Of a stretch of DNA of 64,000 bases, positions 1-7,957 are shown in pieces (the first letter of the stretch is position 1; every line of letters begins with the position of its first letter). The stretch is from Streptomyces sp. HNM0575 (GTDB lineage: Bacteria; Actinomycetota; Actinomycetes; Streptomycetales; Streptomycetaceae): NCBI RefSeq assembly GCF_012726265.1, contig NZ_JAASAG010000001.1, positions 62,001-126,000 of the forward strand. Direction: 5' to 3'. The notes below the pieces were generated by a model, which saw only the letters and a list, made by a program, of their open reading frames with translations, made no database searches and was not told the origin of the DNA. A program made the translations under genes and the position numbers.

Positions 1-501
1 TTCGCCCACTTCTGCGTGCTGGCCACCGAAGACGACCGGGTGAGCAGCGCGTCACTGGTGGTTCGCAGTGAGCCTCTCGGCACTGCTGATGCCCAAGTTG
101 CTGCGGACGGAATCCAGGAGATCGTCTCGCAGGACTCCAGCAAGGACGTGCATCAGGTCGCGTCGAACTGCGGTCCAGTCGTAACAGCCTTCTCGGGTGT
201 GACTACGAGATTGCCTGTCGACGGAGCAGTTGCATCGAATGAGGAGTCAGGTCCCGCGGGCGGCACATTACTTGAGTTCGCAGTGGCTGAGGCTTATTGC
301 CCCTTGCCAAGAGCCGGGCGCATATTGATCTTCAACCTCAGCACTCCGACCCCGCAGGAGTTCCCTTGGTATGTGTACAAACTCGGTGACATAGTCGACA
401 CCGTCAGCGTCGATGTCCCTCGACCTTCAGAATCAGGCGTGGCAGCTCCACCTGGCAGTTCATCGAGTGCAGCGCACAAAGTTCAGCGTGACTTCGGGTG
501 A
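1..501 (+). CDS. Hypothetical protein, C-terminal part (5' end outside window)
   Basis: The frame is open from the first base, so the start lies upstream of the window and only about 166 C-terminal residues are seen, ending at TGA 499-501. The middle holds an ordered stretch with AYCPLPRAGRILIFNLSTPTP followed by a hydrophobic/aromatic segment, and the tail is Ser/Pro/Ala rich. No catalytic motif or membrane span is recognisable. Codon choice is less GC-biased than in most of the window, like the neighbouring type VII genes on the other strand. I cannot assign a function. Confidence 0.55.
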   Translation, partial: FAHFCVLATEDDRVSSASLVVRSEPLGTADAQVAADGIQEIVSQDSSKDVHQVASNCGPVVTAFSGVTTRLPVDGAVASNEESGPAGGTLLEFAVAEAYCPLPRAGRILIFNLSTPTPQEFPWYVYKLGDIVDTVSVDVPRPSESGVAAPPGSSSSAAHKVQRDFG

Positions 502-652
502 TCTTCGAGTGACGGGTGACAAGCCCGCGGAGCAGTCTCCCGTGGGCGACCACCGCGGCTGCGAGCGTGCCGCCGATATCCAGGATCTTGATCACGATCT
601 GGCTGATTGAGCTGTTCAAGCTGCTCCCACGGCTGCTATCGGCTCGCCGGGA

Positions 653-1180
653 CTACGGCCTGCGTACCTCGAAGTGGAAGCATCCGTACTCCACGGCCCG
701 CACGTGCACCAGCGCCACTTCCGGGTTGGCGAAGGCCTCCGCCAGGGCCCGCTTGAAGCCGCGAGCGGTGTCATGGGGGATCTCGAACAGGGCGCCCCCG
801 ACGATGTGGCCTGCCGCGTTGTAGCGGCGGAGGGTGCGCAGGGCGCCCGGGCGTGCGAAGGGGTAGCCCGCGTCGTCGCGCGGGCCCTCGCACTCCTCGG
901 CGTGGATGAACACGGGGCCCGACTCGTCGTAGGCGCCGGGGTCGGCGCCGGTCGCCGCCGCCCAGCGGCGGAGCGGCGCGTACGAGACGAGCGCGACCCG
1001 CTCGCCGGGCTCGATGGCGCGCAGGCAGCAACGCAGGGGGCTGCCAACGCAGTTGAGCGGGATGCCGTCCTCCCGCGCGGTGTACGGACGCAGCGGACGG
1101 CCCGCGTCGTCCATGTGCCGGAGTTCCTTGAGCGCGGGCTCGGGGATGGGCTGAGGGATGTACGGGGTCTCTGGGGTCAT
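653..1180 (-). CDS. DUF1203 domain protein
   Basis: About 175 residues, starting at the ATG at 1180 (MTPETPYIPQPIPEP); an in-frame upstream start at 1222 is possible but adds only low-complexity residues. The pattern matches the DUF1203 family: an N-terminal CVGSPLRCCL segment, then ERVALVSYAPL, then FIHAEECEG, and a C-terminal HVRAVEYGCFHFEV. The biochemical role of the family is unknown. It is the last gene of a minus-strand run (2749 to 653) that includes type VII-like proteins, but it has normal high GC and may be transcribed on its own. Confidence 0.75.
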   Translation of the reverse strand: MTPETPYIPQPIPEPALKELRHMDDAGRPLRPYTAREDGIPLNCVGSPLRCCLRAIEPGERVALVSYAPLRRWAAATGADPGAYDESGPVFIHAEECEGPRDDAGYPFARPGALRTLRRYNAAGHIVGGALFEIPHDTARGFKRALAEAFANPEVALVHVRAVEYGCFHFEVRRP

Positions 1181-1249
1181 GAGTTCAGCCTGGTCCGGGC
1201 GCGGCCGTCCCGCTGGCGGCAATCGGACCTCAGCGTCACGCCCGATGGG

Positions 1250-1660
1250 TCAAAGCTCCCAGCCGCGGCTACTGTGCTTCGGTGGCCGACCGGTCCCCTT
1301 CTGCTGTCCCTGTTCTTCGCTTTCGATCTCATCGCGTTGAGCATCGAGGAAGCGCTGAGCCTCGTCCTGCTGCGCCTTCTGCTCATCAGGACTCATGCTT
1401 TCCCATTCCTCCCTAGCAGCGCGCACTCGTTCACCGAGAGCTTCCGAGTAGGCAGGGACTCGAAGCGCTTCTCGCAGGCCTACACGACCGGACAGGACCT
1501 CTTTAGCCATTTCCTGGAGCGTGTCACCTGCCCCGCCACCAGCGAGCTGCTGCAACTGCTTTCGTAGGGCCCGGGCCTGAACTCGGTCACGGGCAGCGCT
1601 TACGAAGTCCTCGTCCCCTACTTCGGCGTTAGGGTTTGCTCGCTCACTTGAGCCGCTCAT
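1250..1660 (-). CDS. Small charged helical hypothetical protein
   Basis: 136 residues from the ATG at 1660. The protein is rich in Glu, Gln, Arg and Ala with long predicted helices (RALRKQLQQLAGGG, then a segment ending in AQRFLDAQRDEIESEEQGQQ) and no membrane segment. It follows the WXG-type gene (stop at 1688) by 27 bases on the same strand, so it is probably co-transcribed and could be a partner or chaperone of that type VII substrate. That role is inferred from position only. Confidence 0.6.
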   Translation of the reverse strand: MSGSSERANPNAEVGDEDFVSAARDRVQARALRKQLQQLAGGGAGDTLQEMAKEVLSGRVGLREALRVPAYSEALGERVRAAREEWESMSPDEQKAQQDEAQRFLDAQRDEIESEEQGQQKGTGRPPKHSSRGWEL

Positions 1661-1687
1661 ACGTAATCAGTCCTCGGTCCAGTTTGG

Positions 1688-2422
1688 TTAGACCACAGGG
1701 TTGTCATATGCGGATCCCGGAAGTGGGAAGTCATGTAGCTTGCCGGACAGCTCACCACCGACCGATTCAAGGACCCCCACAGCGCTGTTGACTATCAACT
1801 GAGTATTGTTGATTTGTTTGGTCGCATCACCCCACAAGTCGATGATTCGCAGAATCTCGTAGGCGGCAACACCGTAGCCGACCGCAGCGCCCCAACCGGT
1901 CCAAGATGTCAGTGTTCCGGCCGCGAAGGAGATGGCTGCTGTGGCGGCCGTGTCGCCGATCTGTCCAAGGATCGCGCCGACTGCTTCTGCTGTAGACCAC
2001 ACGCCATGCGAGACGACGTAGTACTGAGTCTTCAGTGTGCTGAGGTCTGACTCTAGTTCGTCACAACGATCGGCTAGGCGCTTGAAGTAGTTGAACGCGG
2101 CGTCGGCTGCATTGCCGTCCCAGGTGCCATCGAGCTCGCCATTTCCCGCATCGATGTTCCTGGCAATGTCTTTGGACAATTTCCCAAGGTTGCCCCACAC
2201 TTCGCTGCACTTTGCGTAGGCCTCCCAATCCCCGGCAAAGTACTCCTTGGCCTTGTCCATAGGATTGAAGCCGGTGGATGCTTCCAGAACCTCCGTCACC
2301 CAGTAGGTAGGGCTGATGAGGTCGCTCGCCTTGTTCAGAAGCTCCAACGGGCTATGAAACTCGGCGGGTTCTTGGGGGGGCTTGAGATGGCTAGTCGGCT
2401 CTGCAACGTCTGTAAAGGCCAT
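1688..2422 (-). CDS. WXG-type (ESX/type VII) secretion substrate-like protein
   Basis: 244 residues, ATG at 2422 with a GAGGTGG ribosome site just upstream. Residues 60-150 form an amphipathic helical hairpin with a W-x-G turn (Trp101-Asp102-Gly103), as in WXG100-like type VII targets. Residues about 157-200 are hydrophobic and Gly/Ala rich, a likely membrane hairpin. No toxin domain follows, unlike long polymorphic LXG or YeeF toxins. It sits 12 bases after the EspC-like gene at 2435-2749, the usual pairing of small ESX partners. No EccC or other secretion machinery gene is in the window. Confidence 0.65.
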   Translation of the reverse strand: MAFTDVAEPTSHLKPPQEPAEFHSPLELLNKASDLISPTYWVTEVLEASTGFNPMDKAKEYFAGDWEAYAKCSEVWGNLGKLSKDIARNIDAGNGELDGTWDGNAADAAFNYFKRLADRCDELESDLSTLKTQYYVVSHGVWSTAEAVGAILGQIGDTAATAAISFAAGTLTSWTGWGAAVGYGVAAYEILRIIDLWGDATKQINNTQLIVNSAVGVLESVGGELSGKLHDFPLPGSAYDNPVV

Positions 2423-2434
2423 GATGCCACCACC

Positions 2435-2749
2435 TCAGCGCTTGGCGGGAGGCTGGAGACCATCCATCTTTGTGGCCTCCTGAGTGTCAGTTCTGCGGTA
2501 GTAGTCGGCAGATTTAGCAAGTTCGCGTGATGAACTCTCGAGGAGCGTGTGGAGTCGGTTCAGGACCTTCGCGACGTCGCTGTGCAGCGAATCGTGGAAC
2601 TGAAACGGCCGCGTGAACAACCCCTGGTCCGGGGATGAGATCTTCCCGTGCTGGTCGAGATATTGCTTGGCTGCCATCGCATCCTGCCCGGCCCGGCTGA
2701 TCATCCACCGGTACAACTCCAGGTCGTCAGCGCTTACCTTGAATCCCAT
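2435..2749 (-). CDS. EspC/ESX-like small type VII-associated protein
   Basis: About 104 residues starting MGFKVSADDLELY at 2749; an upstream start at 2770 adds seven residues. The pattern is an FKV...L opening, a helical centre and an end SRELAKSADYYRRTD. It resembles the small EspC-like proteins that pair with WXG100 substrates. It lies directly upstream of the WXG-like gene and is probably translated with it as a heterodimer partner. Assignment rests on overall pattern, size and context. Confidence 0.6.
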   Translation of the reverse strand: MGFKVSADDLELYRWMISRAGQDAMAAKQYLDQHGKISSPDQGLFTRPFQFHDSLHSDVAKVLNRLHTLLESSSRELAKSADYYRRTDTQEATKMDGLQPPAKR

Positions 2750-2837
2750 TGGTCCCCCGTCCTCGGGCACGACTGACCGCTTCAGCCAACGGTCTAAGGT
2801 AGACCCTACCTACGCCCCCGACCGGAGGAACCAGCGC

Positions 2838-3104
2838 ATGGACAACGAAGCCGATCCGAACCGATTTCTCTACATAACCGGGCTGATCGCCGGGAGCTTG
2901 TTCGCTCTCGGGTACTGGGCGATTCTGGTCGTCTCGTTGTTCACAGGTGACTTCACTGTCGGTGGTCTGCTCATCACCGTGCTGGTTTCGGGGGCCGCTT
3001 GGGCCGGCTTCCTCGGATGGCGTCGGCAGCAAGTTGCCTACTCGTGGACCGCGATCGTGCTGCTGCTCGCTGCGTTGGCGCTAAGTCGCTACGTAAGCGG
3101 CTGA
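2838..3104 (+). CDS. Small integral membrane protein
   Basis: 88 residues from ATG 2838, with a GGAGGAA ribosome site at 2823-2830. Three hydrophobic spans are visible: ITGLIAGSLFALGYWAILVV, then a span around VGGLLITVLVSGAAWAGFLG, and AIVLLLAALALSRYV. No motif gives a function. It is transcribed divergently from the type VII pair and converges with the small gene at 3124-3354. Confidence 0.65.
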   Translation: MDNEADPNRFLYITGLIAGSLFALGYWAILVVSLFTGDFTVGGLLITVLVSGAAWAGFLGWRRQQVAYSWTAIVLLLAALALSRYVSG

Positions 3105-3123
3105 GGTCACCTCCGGCCGTGAC

Positions 3124-3354
3124 CTACTTGGTCAGGAGCTGGTATGCGAACGAGCAGGCGATGACGAGCCCGACGACTGTATAGACGATCAACTTCCTAC
3201 GGCGGTCACGAGCTGCGCCCTCCGGGGTGTTCTTCTCCGAAGCGAGCACGCGACGCATCATGTCGCGTCGCTCCCGCGGCGTTGCGGACTGCCAACGGTC
3301 TTGCATCTCTTCGCGGCTGATGGGCTCCATCTGTGGTTCGTCCATGGCCTGCAT
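3124..3354 (-). CDS. Small single-pass membrane protein
   Basis: 76 residues (73 if the ATG at 3345 is used). The N-terminal half is highly charged (REEMQDRWQSATPRERRDMM). The C-terminus carries one hydrophobic helix (LIVYTVVGLVIACSFAYQLL) ending close to the stop, a tail-anchor-like arrangement. Function is unknown. It is the last gene of the lower-GC block at the left end. Confidence 0.55.
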   Translation of the reverse strand: MQAMDEPQMEPISREEMQDRWQSATPRERRDMMRRVLASEKNTPEGAARDRRRKLIVYTVVGLVIACSFAYQLLTK

Positions 3355-3409
3355 GCTACGGGGTGGGTGAATTCCTGGTGCCTACCGGAGGCCGGCATGC
3401 TCAGGTGCT

Positions 3410-4012
3410 TTACCCATCGCTGGAACGGGGAGCGGTCGCTCCTTGGCGGACCTCGCGCCATTCCGGGGCGAGGATGGACCAGACCTCCAGGTCGAGGCGC
3501 TTGCCTCGGTAAGGGGAGATTTCGCGGAGCACGCCGTCCTTCGTCATGCCCAGGCGGCGGGCCACGGCGATGCTGGGGAAGTTCGCCGTGGAGACGACCC
3601 ATTCGACGCGGTGGATGCCGCGCTGCTCCACCGCCCAGTCGATGATCACGCGCGCGGCCCTGGTCGCCAGGCCCTTGCCCGCCGCCGCGGGCTCCAGCCA
3701 GCAGCCCACCTCGGCGCAGCCCTTGGGGACGTCCATGATGCGGAAGAGGACTCCGCCGACGAGCGTGCCCGCGCCGTGGTGTTGGCCGGGTGTCCATATG
3801 CCGTAGATCCGGCCGGTGTCGGCGGCGGTCTTGTCGGCGTACGACTGGAGGTAGGCGCGGCTGGACTCCAAGTCCGCTACGGCGTCGGCCAGTCCGATGT
3901 GCTGTCCGACGAACTCCCGTCCGCGGTCCATGTGGTGGAGGAACTCCTCGGCCTGCCACGGTTCGAGCGGGCGCAGTTCGGCGCCGTCTTCGCCCAGGGG
4001 CACAGCGAACAT
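3410..4012 (-). CDS. GNAT family N-acetyltransferase (RimJ/RimL-like)
   Basis: 200 residues from ATG 4012. The acetyl-CoA-binding region is recognisable as EVGCWLEPAAAGKGLATRAARVIIDWA, followed by HRVEWVVSTANFPSIAVARRLGM, which are motif A/B patterns of the RimJ/RimL-type GNAT fold. Such enzymes acetylate N-terminal amines of proteins or small molecules; the substrate cannot be told from the sequence. It is followed on the same strand by the NUDIX gene's stop (4024) with only an 11-base gap. Confidence 0.85.
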   Translation of the reverse strand: MFAVPLGEDGAELRPLEPWQAEEFLHHMDRGREFVGQHIGLADAVADLESSRAYLQSYADKTAADTGRIYGIWTPGQHHGAGTLVGGVLFRIMDVPKGCAEVGCWLEPAAAGKGLATRAARVIIDWAVEQRGIHRVEWVVSTANFPSIAVARRLGMTKDGVLREISPYRGKRLDLEVWSILAPEWREVRQGATAPRSSDG

Positions 4013-4023
4013 GGTCCTGCCTT

Positions 4024-4581
4024 TCAGATCCGGCCGGTCTCCGCGGCGCGCGTATGTGCCCCTGCGGTACGTGCCGCACGTGCACGTACGTGATCGCCGA
4101 AGAGGCCCAGGGTCGCCGGGAGTTGGGAGTGGTGCGGGCTGGGCGGCTGGTCCGCGGCGAACCAGTTCAGGGCGTCGAACTTGTGCGGTTCGCCCACGGC
4201 CACCTCCGCGGGGTCGACCTCGACGGCGAAGACGACCGCCACCCAGTGCGATACGGGGCTGCCCCGCAGGATGTTGCGTACGCCGATGGGCTCGACGGAC
4301 AGCGCGGTCGCCGAATACTCCTCGCGCACCTCGCGGGTGACGGCCTCCTCGAACGTCTCGCCGTGCTCCAGCGCACCCGCGCCCGTGTCCCAGGTGCCCG
4401 GCTCGTCCCGCGCACCCGCGCCGCGACGGGCCAGCAGGACGCGGCCCGCGGCGTCGTGGCAGACGAAGACGCAGGAGACGGTGGGCGCGGTGAGCGCACG
4501 GTCGCGGGGCAGCGCGGGCGGTGCGCCTGGCGGAGTGCCTGGGAGCGTGCCTGGCGGTGTGCCTGGTGGTGTGGCGTTCAT
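4024..4581 (-). CDS. NUDIX hydrolase
   Basis: 185 residues from ATG 4581, just after a GGGGAGGA ribosome site. The NUDIX box is complete: G-x5-E-x7-REVREEY in GALEHGETFEEAVTREVREE, so metal-dependent hydrolysis of a nucleoside diphosphate-linked compound is expected. The N-terminus is a short low-complexity PGTPPGT repeat from a 12-base DNA repeat (about 4517-4572). It lies 20 bases downstream of the HAD gene and probably forms a unit with it. The substrate is unknown. Confidence 0.85.
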   Translation of the reverse strand: MNATPPGTPPGTLPGTPPGAPPALPRDRALTAPTVSCVFVCHDAAGRVLLARRGAGARDEPGTWDTGAGALEHGETFEEAVTREVREEYSATALSVEPIGVRNILRGSPVSHWVAVVFAVEVDPAEVAVGEPHKFDALNWFAADQPPSPHHSQLPATLGLFGDHVRARAARTAGAHTRAAETGRI

Positions 4582-4601
4582 TCCTCCCCTTCGGGCGGGG
4601 C

Positions 4602-5294
4602 TCAGAAGTGCCGCGTCAGTTCGTGGAAGGATTTCAGGTGCAGGACCTGGGCGTCGGAGTGGTCGAGCTCGCCGTGCTCCAGTACCCACGTGTGGGGGTT
4701 GGGGATGAAGACCGCGTTCATGCCCGCCTGGCGGGCGGGGAGGATGTCCGACTTCGGGGAGTTGCCGATCATCCAGCTCGTGGCCGGGGTGAGGCCGTGG
4801 GTCTCGATGAGGCCGCGGTACGTCGCGTCGTTCTTCTCCGGGACGATGCCGATCTCCCGGAAGTAGTGGGCCAGTTGGGACATCTCGATCTTGCGTTGCT
4901 GCTCGTCCGGGTCGCCCTTGGTGAGCAGCAGGAGGTCGTGGCGCTCGCCCAGCGCGGTGAGGGTCTCGGCGACTCCCGGGATCAGCTCCACCTGGTCGTC
5001 GACGAGCGCCGCGGCGAGCTCCTTGATCTCGGCGTGCTCGCGCGCCGTGGCCGGGCGGCTGCGCAGCCGCGTCACGCAGTCGGCGAGACTGCGCAGCAGC
5101 GACTGCGTGCCGTAGCCGTGGGCGACGGTGTTCGCCCGCTCGATGTCGTCGAGTACGGCGCGGAGTTCGCGCCTGTCGAGCGTGGGATGCGCCAGCCAGT
5201 CCAGGAAGTCCTCGATGACGCGCTCGAAGAGGACGTTGTTCTCCCACAACGTGTCGTCCGCGTCGAAGACGAGCACCTGCCGGCTGTGCCTCAC
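4602..5294 (-). CDS. HAD superfamily hydrolase (phosphatase-like)
   Basis: About 230 residues from the GTG at 5294, chosen because the HAD motif I (VLVFDADDTLWENN, Asp11/Asp13) starts eight residues later; the open frame extends far upstream but only as Arg/Pro-rich translation. Motif II lies in LLLLTKGD and motif III/IV in SWMIGNSPKSDILPARQAGM. Likely a small-molecule phosphatase or dehalogenase-type enzyme. The NUDIX gene follows after 20 bases. Confidence 0.8.
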   Translation of the reverse strand: MRHSRQVLVFDADDTLWENNVLFERVIEDFLDWLAHPTLDRRELRAVLDDIERANTVAHGYGTQSLLRSLADCVTRLRSRPATAREHAEIKELAAALVDDQVELIPGVAETLTALGERHDLLLLTKGDPDEQQRKIEMSQLAHYFREIGIVPEKNDATYRGLIETHGLTPATSWMIGNSPKSDILPARQAGMNAVFIPNPHTWVLEHGELDHSDAQVLHLKSFHELTRHF

Positions 5295-5424
5295 CCGCGC
5301 CCCCTGCCCAGTACGTCGCTGTCCGGACGGTAATCCGGACACGGCCCTGCCTGCGAGGGGTTTTTCAGGCGAGGCGTGCCGCTGCCGTCGCGGCGTATCG
5401 GACGGACTCCGCCAGGCGGGCCGT

Positions 5425-5535
5425 GGCCGCACCCCGGCTGTGGCCGCACCCCGGCCCCGGCTCCGGGCCCGGCCACGCCCCTTGGCCGCGCCCCGGCCCC
5501 GGCCACGACAGACCCCGACCCCGGCCCCGGCCCGG
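5425..5535. repeat. GC-only degenerate repeat between HAD and helD genes
   Basis: The 263-base gap 5295-5557 contains no convincing gene. Its centre is almost pure G+C with repeated GGCCCCGG and GGCCACG units. Both neighbours are on the minus strand, so this follows the helD stop (5558) and precedes the HAD start; it may act as a strong structured barrier to transcription. Confidence 0.4.
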
Positions 5536-5557
5536 CGCGCCGGCCGGACCCCGCCGC

Positions 5558-7882
5558 TCACCGCTCCGCCAACTCCCCCAGCCCCTTGGGCAGTTCACCG
5601 GTGTACAGCACGCCGAGGCCCTGTGTGGCGCGGGTCAGCGCGACGTACAGATCGCTCACCCCGTACTCGGCCGGTTCCACGACCAGCACCGTGTCGAACT
5701 CCAGCCCCTTCGCCTGCCGCGCGTCCAGCAGCACCACGTCCCGGGTGAGGTCGATCGCGGGCCCGTGACCCGTGTCCTGCGGCAGCTCCGCGAGGAGCGA
5801 CGCGTGCAGCACCGCCGGCGCGACGACGGCCACCCGCCCGCCGTCCGCGTGCTCCCGTGCCGCGGCGGCCTCCCGCCCCACCGCGGCGGCGAGAGCGTCC
5901 TCGCCGGCCCGCAGCGCCCAGGGACGCACGCCGGTCGACCGCACCGAGTCGGGCGGGGCGAACGACGGGTCGTGCGCACGCATGAACCCGGCCGCCACGT
6001 CCATGATCTCGGCGGGCGTACGGTAGTTGACCTTCAGCCGTACGTGCGTCCAGCGGTCCCCGGCGTACGGCTCCAGGATCGCCTCCCAGGAGCCGAGCCC
6101 GGCCGTCTCCGCGGTCTGCGCCGGGTCTCCGACGAGCGTCATGGAGCGCGTGGGGACGCGCCGCATCAGCAACCGCCAGGCCATGGCGGACAGTTCCTGC
6201 GCCTCGTCGACGATGATGTGGCCGAACGCCCAGGTGCGGTCGGCCGCCGCACGCTCGGCCGCGCTGCGCAGGTCGGCCTCCTCGTGCCGTTCGGCCATGC
6301 GCTCGGCGTCGATGATGTCGTGCGCCGCGAGCACCTCCGACTCCTCGTCCTCGTACTCGTAGGTCTCCGAGCCGCGGGAGAGCTCCAACACCCCCTGCGC
6401 GTAGGCGATCTGCTCCTGCCGCTCGGCCGCGGCCGCGGCGCGGGCGGCGCTGTCGTCCTCGCCCAGCAGCTCGGCGGCCTCGTCGAGCAGCGGCACGTCG
6501 GCCGCGGTCCACGCCCGGTCCCGGGCGGCGCCGCCCTCGTGACGGATCAGCGCGGCCGACTCGTCGTCGAGGTGTACGGGTTCGGCGAGGAAGTCCGCGA
6601 CGAACTCCTGCGGAGTCAGCTGCGGCCACAACTCGTCGATGGCGGCGTGCACTTCGGGGCTCCTCGCGATGTCCTTGCCCAGCTCGGCGATGTCGTCCGG
6701 CCCGAGCAGATTGGGCCCGCCGAACGGGTCGGCGCCGATGCGCTCCGTCAGCTGCGCGGTGAGCGCGTCGATGACGTGGAACGAGAAGACGGGCCTGGCC
6801 AGGTTGTGCGGCAGCCCGCTCTCGCGTGCACGCCAGCGCGCGTCCTCGGCCATGGCGCGCTCCAGCTGGAGCGTCCCGTACTGGTCGTGGTCGATGTCCG
6901 TGGCCCACTCGGGCACGGTCTGCCGGTCCCGCAGCGCCTTCGCCAGTACGTCCGCCATCCCGGCGCGGCCCTTGACCTCGGCGGCGGCCGGGCTGTCGGT
7001 GCCGGTGGCGCGTACGCCGGGGAACAGCTCGCCCACGGTGGCCGTCAGCACTCCGGTCTCGCCGAGGGAGGGCAGCACGTCGCCGATGTAGCCGAGGAAG
7101 GCCGGGTTCGGGCCGACGATCAACACGGCGCGGCGGGCGAGGAGTTCGCGGTGCTCGTAGAGCAGGTACGCCGCGCGGTGCAGCGCGACGGCGGTCTTCC
7201 CGGTGCCGGGGCCGCCCTCCACGACCATGACGCCGCGGTGCGGGGCGCGGATGATGCCGTCCTGTTCGGCCTGGATGGTGCGGACGATGTCGTGCATGCG
7301 GCCGGTGCGGGCGGCGTCCAGCGCGGCCAGCAGCACCTCGTCGGCGTCCGCGCCCTCGTGTCCGGTGCGGGTCGGGTCGCCGAGGTCCATCAGCTCGTCG
7401 TGGAGCGCGGTGACGGTGCGGCCCTCGGTGGTGATGTGCCGCCTGCGCCGCAGGCCCATCGGGGAGTGCCCGGTGGCCAGATAGAAGGGGCGTGCCACCT
7501 CGGCCCGCCAGTCGATCACCAGCGGCGTACGGGACTCGTCGTCCTGCCGGATCCCGATTCTCCCGATGTGGTACTTGCGGCCGTCCCGGAAGTCGAGGCG
7601 TCCGAAACAGAGTCCGTTCTCTCCCGCGTTGATCGCGCTCAGCAGCCCGGACTGCTCGGCCACCAGCACGTCCCGTTCCAGCCTGGCCTGGAAATTGTTC
7701 CCGGCCTGCACGAGCGCGCCGCGCACCGACTCCTCGGCCTGCTCCCTGAGTTGATCGAGCCGGTCGTAGAGGCCGGTGACGAATTGCTGTTCATTCCGCA
7801 TTTCCTCGGTTGACAATTCCGCTCCCGACGCGATATGGTGCCCGTAGATGATTTCGTTTAATGCCATTTCTGGCGAAGGCAT
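5558..7882 (-). CDS. helD: HelD-family RNA polymerase-associated UvrD-like ATPase (HelD/HelR)
   Basis: 774 residues (769 if the ATG at 7867 is used). The N-terminal helices (about 25-70) match the coiled coil that HelD inserts into the RNA polymerase channel. Walker A GGPGTGKT is at residues 223-230. Other superfamily-1 motifs follow: IIVDEAQELSAMAWRLL, VGDPAQT, VNYRTPAEIM, QAKGLEFDTVLVV and VALTRATQGL. HelD releases stalled RNA polymerase, and the actinobacterial HelR subgroup protects against rifamycins. I cannot distinguish HelD from HelR here. The start has no clear ribosome site and a promoter ends just upstream, so the mRNA may be leaderless. Confidence 0.85.
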   Translation of the reverse strand: MPSPEMALNEIIYGHHIASGAELSTEEMRNEQQFVTGLYDRLDQLREQAEESVRGALVQAGNNFQARLERDVLVAEQSGLLSAINAGENGLCFGRLDFRDGRKYHIGRIGIRQDDESRTPLVIDWRAEVARPFYLATGHSPMGLRRRRHITTEGRTVTALHDELMDLGDPTRTGHEGADADEVLLAALDAARTGRMHDIVRTIQAEQDGIIRAPHRGVMVVEGGPGTGKTAVALHRAAYLLYEHRELLARRAVLIVGPNPAFLGYIGDVLPSLGETGVLTATVGELFPGVRATGTDSPAAAEVKGRAGMADVLAKALRDRQTVPEWATDIDHDQYGTLQLERAMAEDARWRARESGLPHNLARPVFSFHVIDALTAQLTERIGADPFGGPNLLGPDDIAELGKDIARSPEVHAAIDELWPQLTPQEFVADFLAEPVHLDDESAALIRHEGGAARDRAWTAADVPLLDEAAELLGEDDSAARAAAAAERQEQIAYAQGVLELSRGSETYEYEDEESEVLAAHDIIDAERMAERHEEADLRSAAERAAADRTWAFGHIIVDEAQELSAMAWRLLMRRVPTRSMTLVGDPAQTAETAGLGSWEAILEPYAGDRWTHVRLKVNYRTPAEIMDVAAGFMRAHDPSFAPPDSVRSTGVRPWALRAGEDALAAAVGREAAAAREHADGGRVAVVAPAVLHASLLAELPQDTGHGPAIDLTRDVVLLDARQAKGLEFDTVLVVEPAEYGVSDLYVALTRATQGLGVLYTGELPKGLGELAER

Positions 7883-7891
7883 TAAGACTCG

Positions 7892-7922
7892 AATATACGC
7901 AGAATCAAGCCCCGGATGTCAA
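7892..7922 (-). promoter_or_regulatory. Candidate promoter of helD
   Basis: On the minus strand a TTGACA box (7917-7922) and a TATATT box (7892-7897) are separated by 19 bases. Transcription would then begin about 7883-7887, giving an almost leaderless mRNA for the ATG at 7882. The -35 box lies within the inverted repeat at 7907-7936. Pattern match only. Confidence 0.45.
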
Positions 7923-7936
7923 TTCATCCGGGGCTT
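7907..7936. terminator. 12-bp perfect inverted repeat, bidirectional terminator or operator
   Basis: Arms AAGCCCCGGATG (7907-7918) and CATCCGGGGCTT (7925-7936) enclose a six-base loop. It follows the stop of the Mo-hydroxylase large subunit (7958, minus strand), where a terminator is expected, and on the plus strand it is followed by TTTTCTTTTT. It also covers the -35 region proposed for helD, so it may have a regulatory role. Confidence 0.6.
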
Positions 7937-7957
7937 TTCTTTTTGTGCACCTGTCTT

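Noticed and set aside
404..619. Minus-strand 71-residue ORF with a hydrophobic start (TTG at 619)
   Set aside because: Its 3' half runs antisense through the partial gene at 1-501, it lacks a clear ribosome site, and only the first ~40 residues look protein-like. It could still be a small membrane peptide.
5423..7813. 796-codon plus-strand open frame
   Set aside because: Antisense to helD; no motifs, Val/Gly/Arg-rich.
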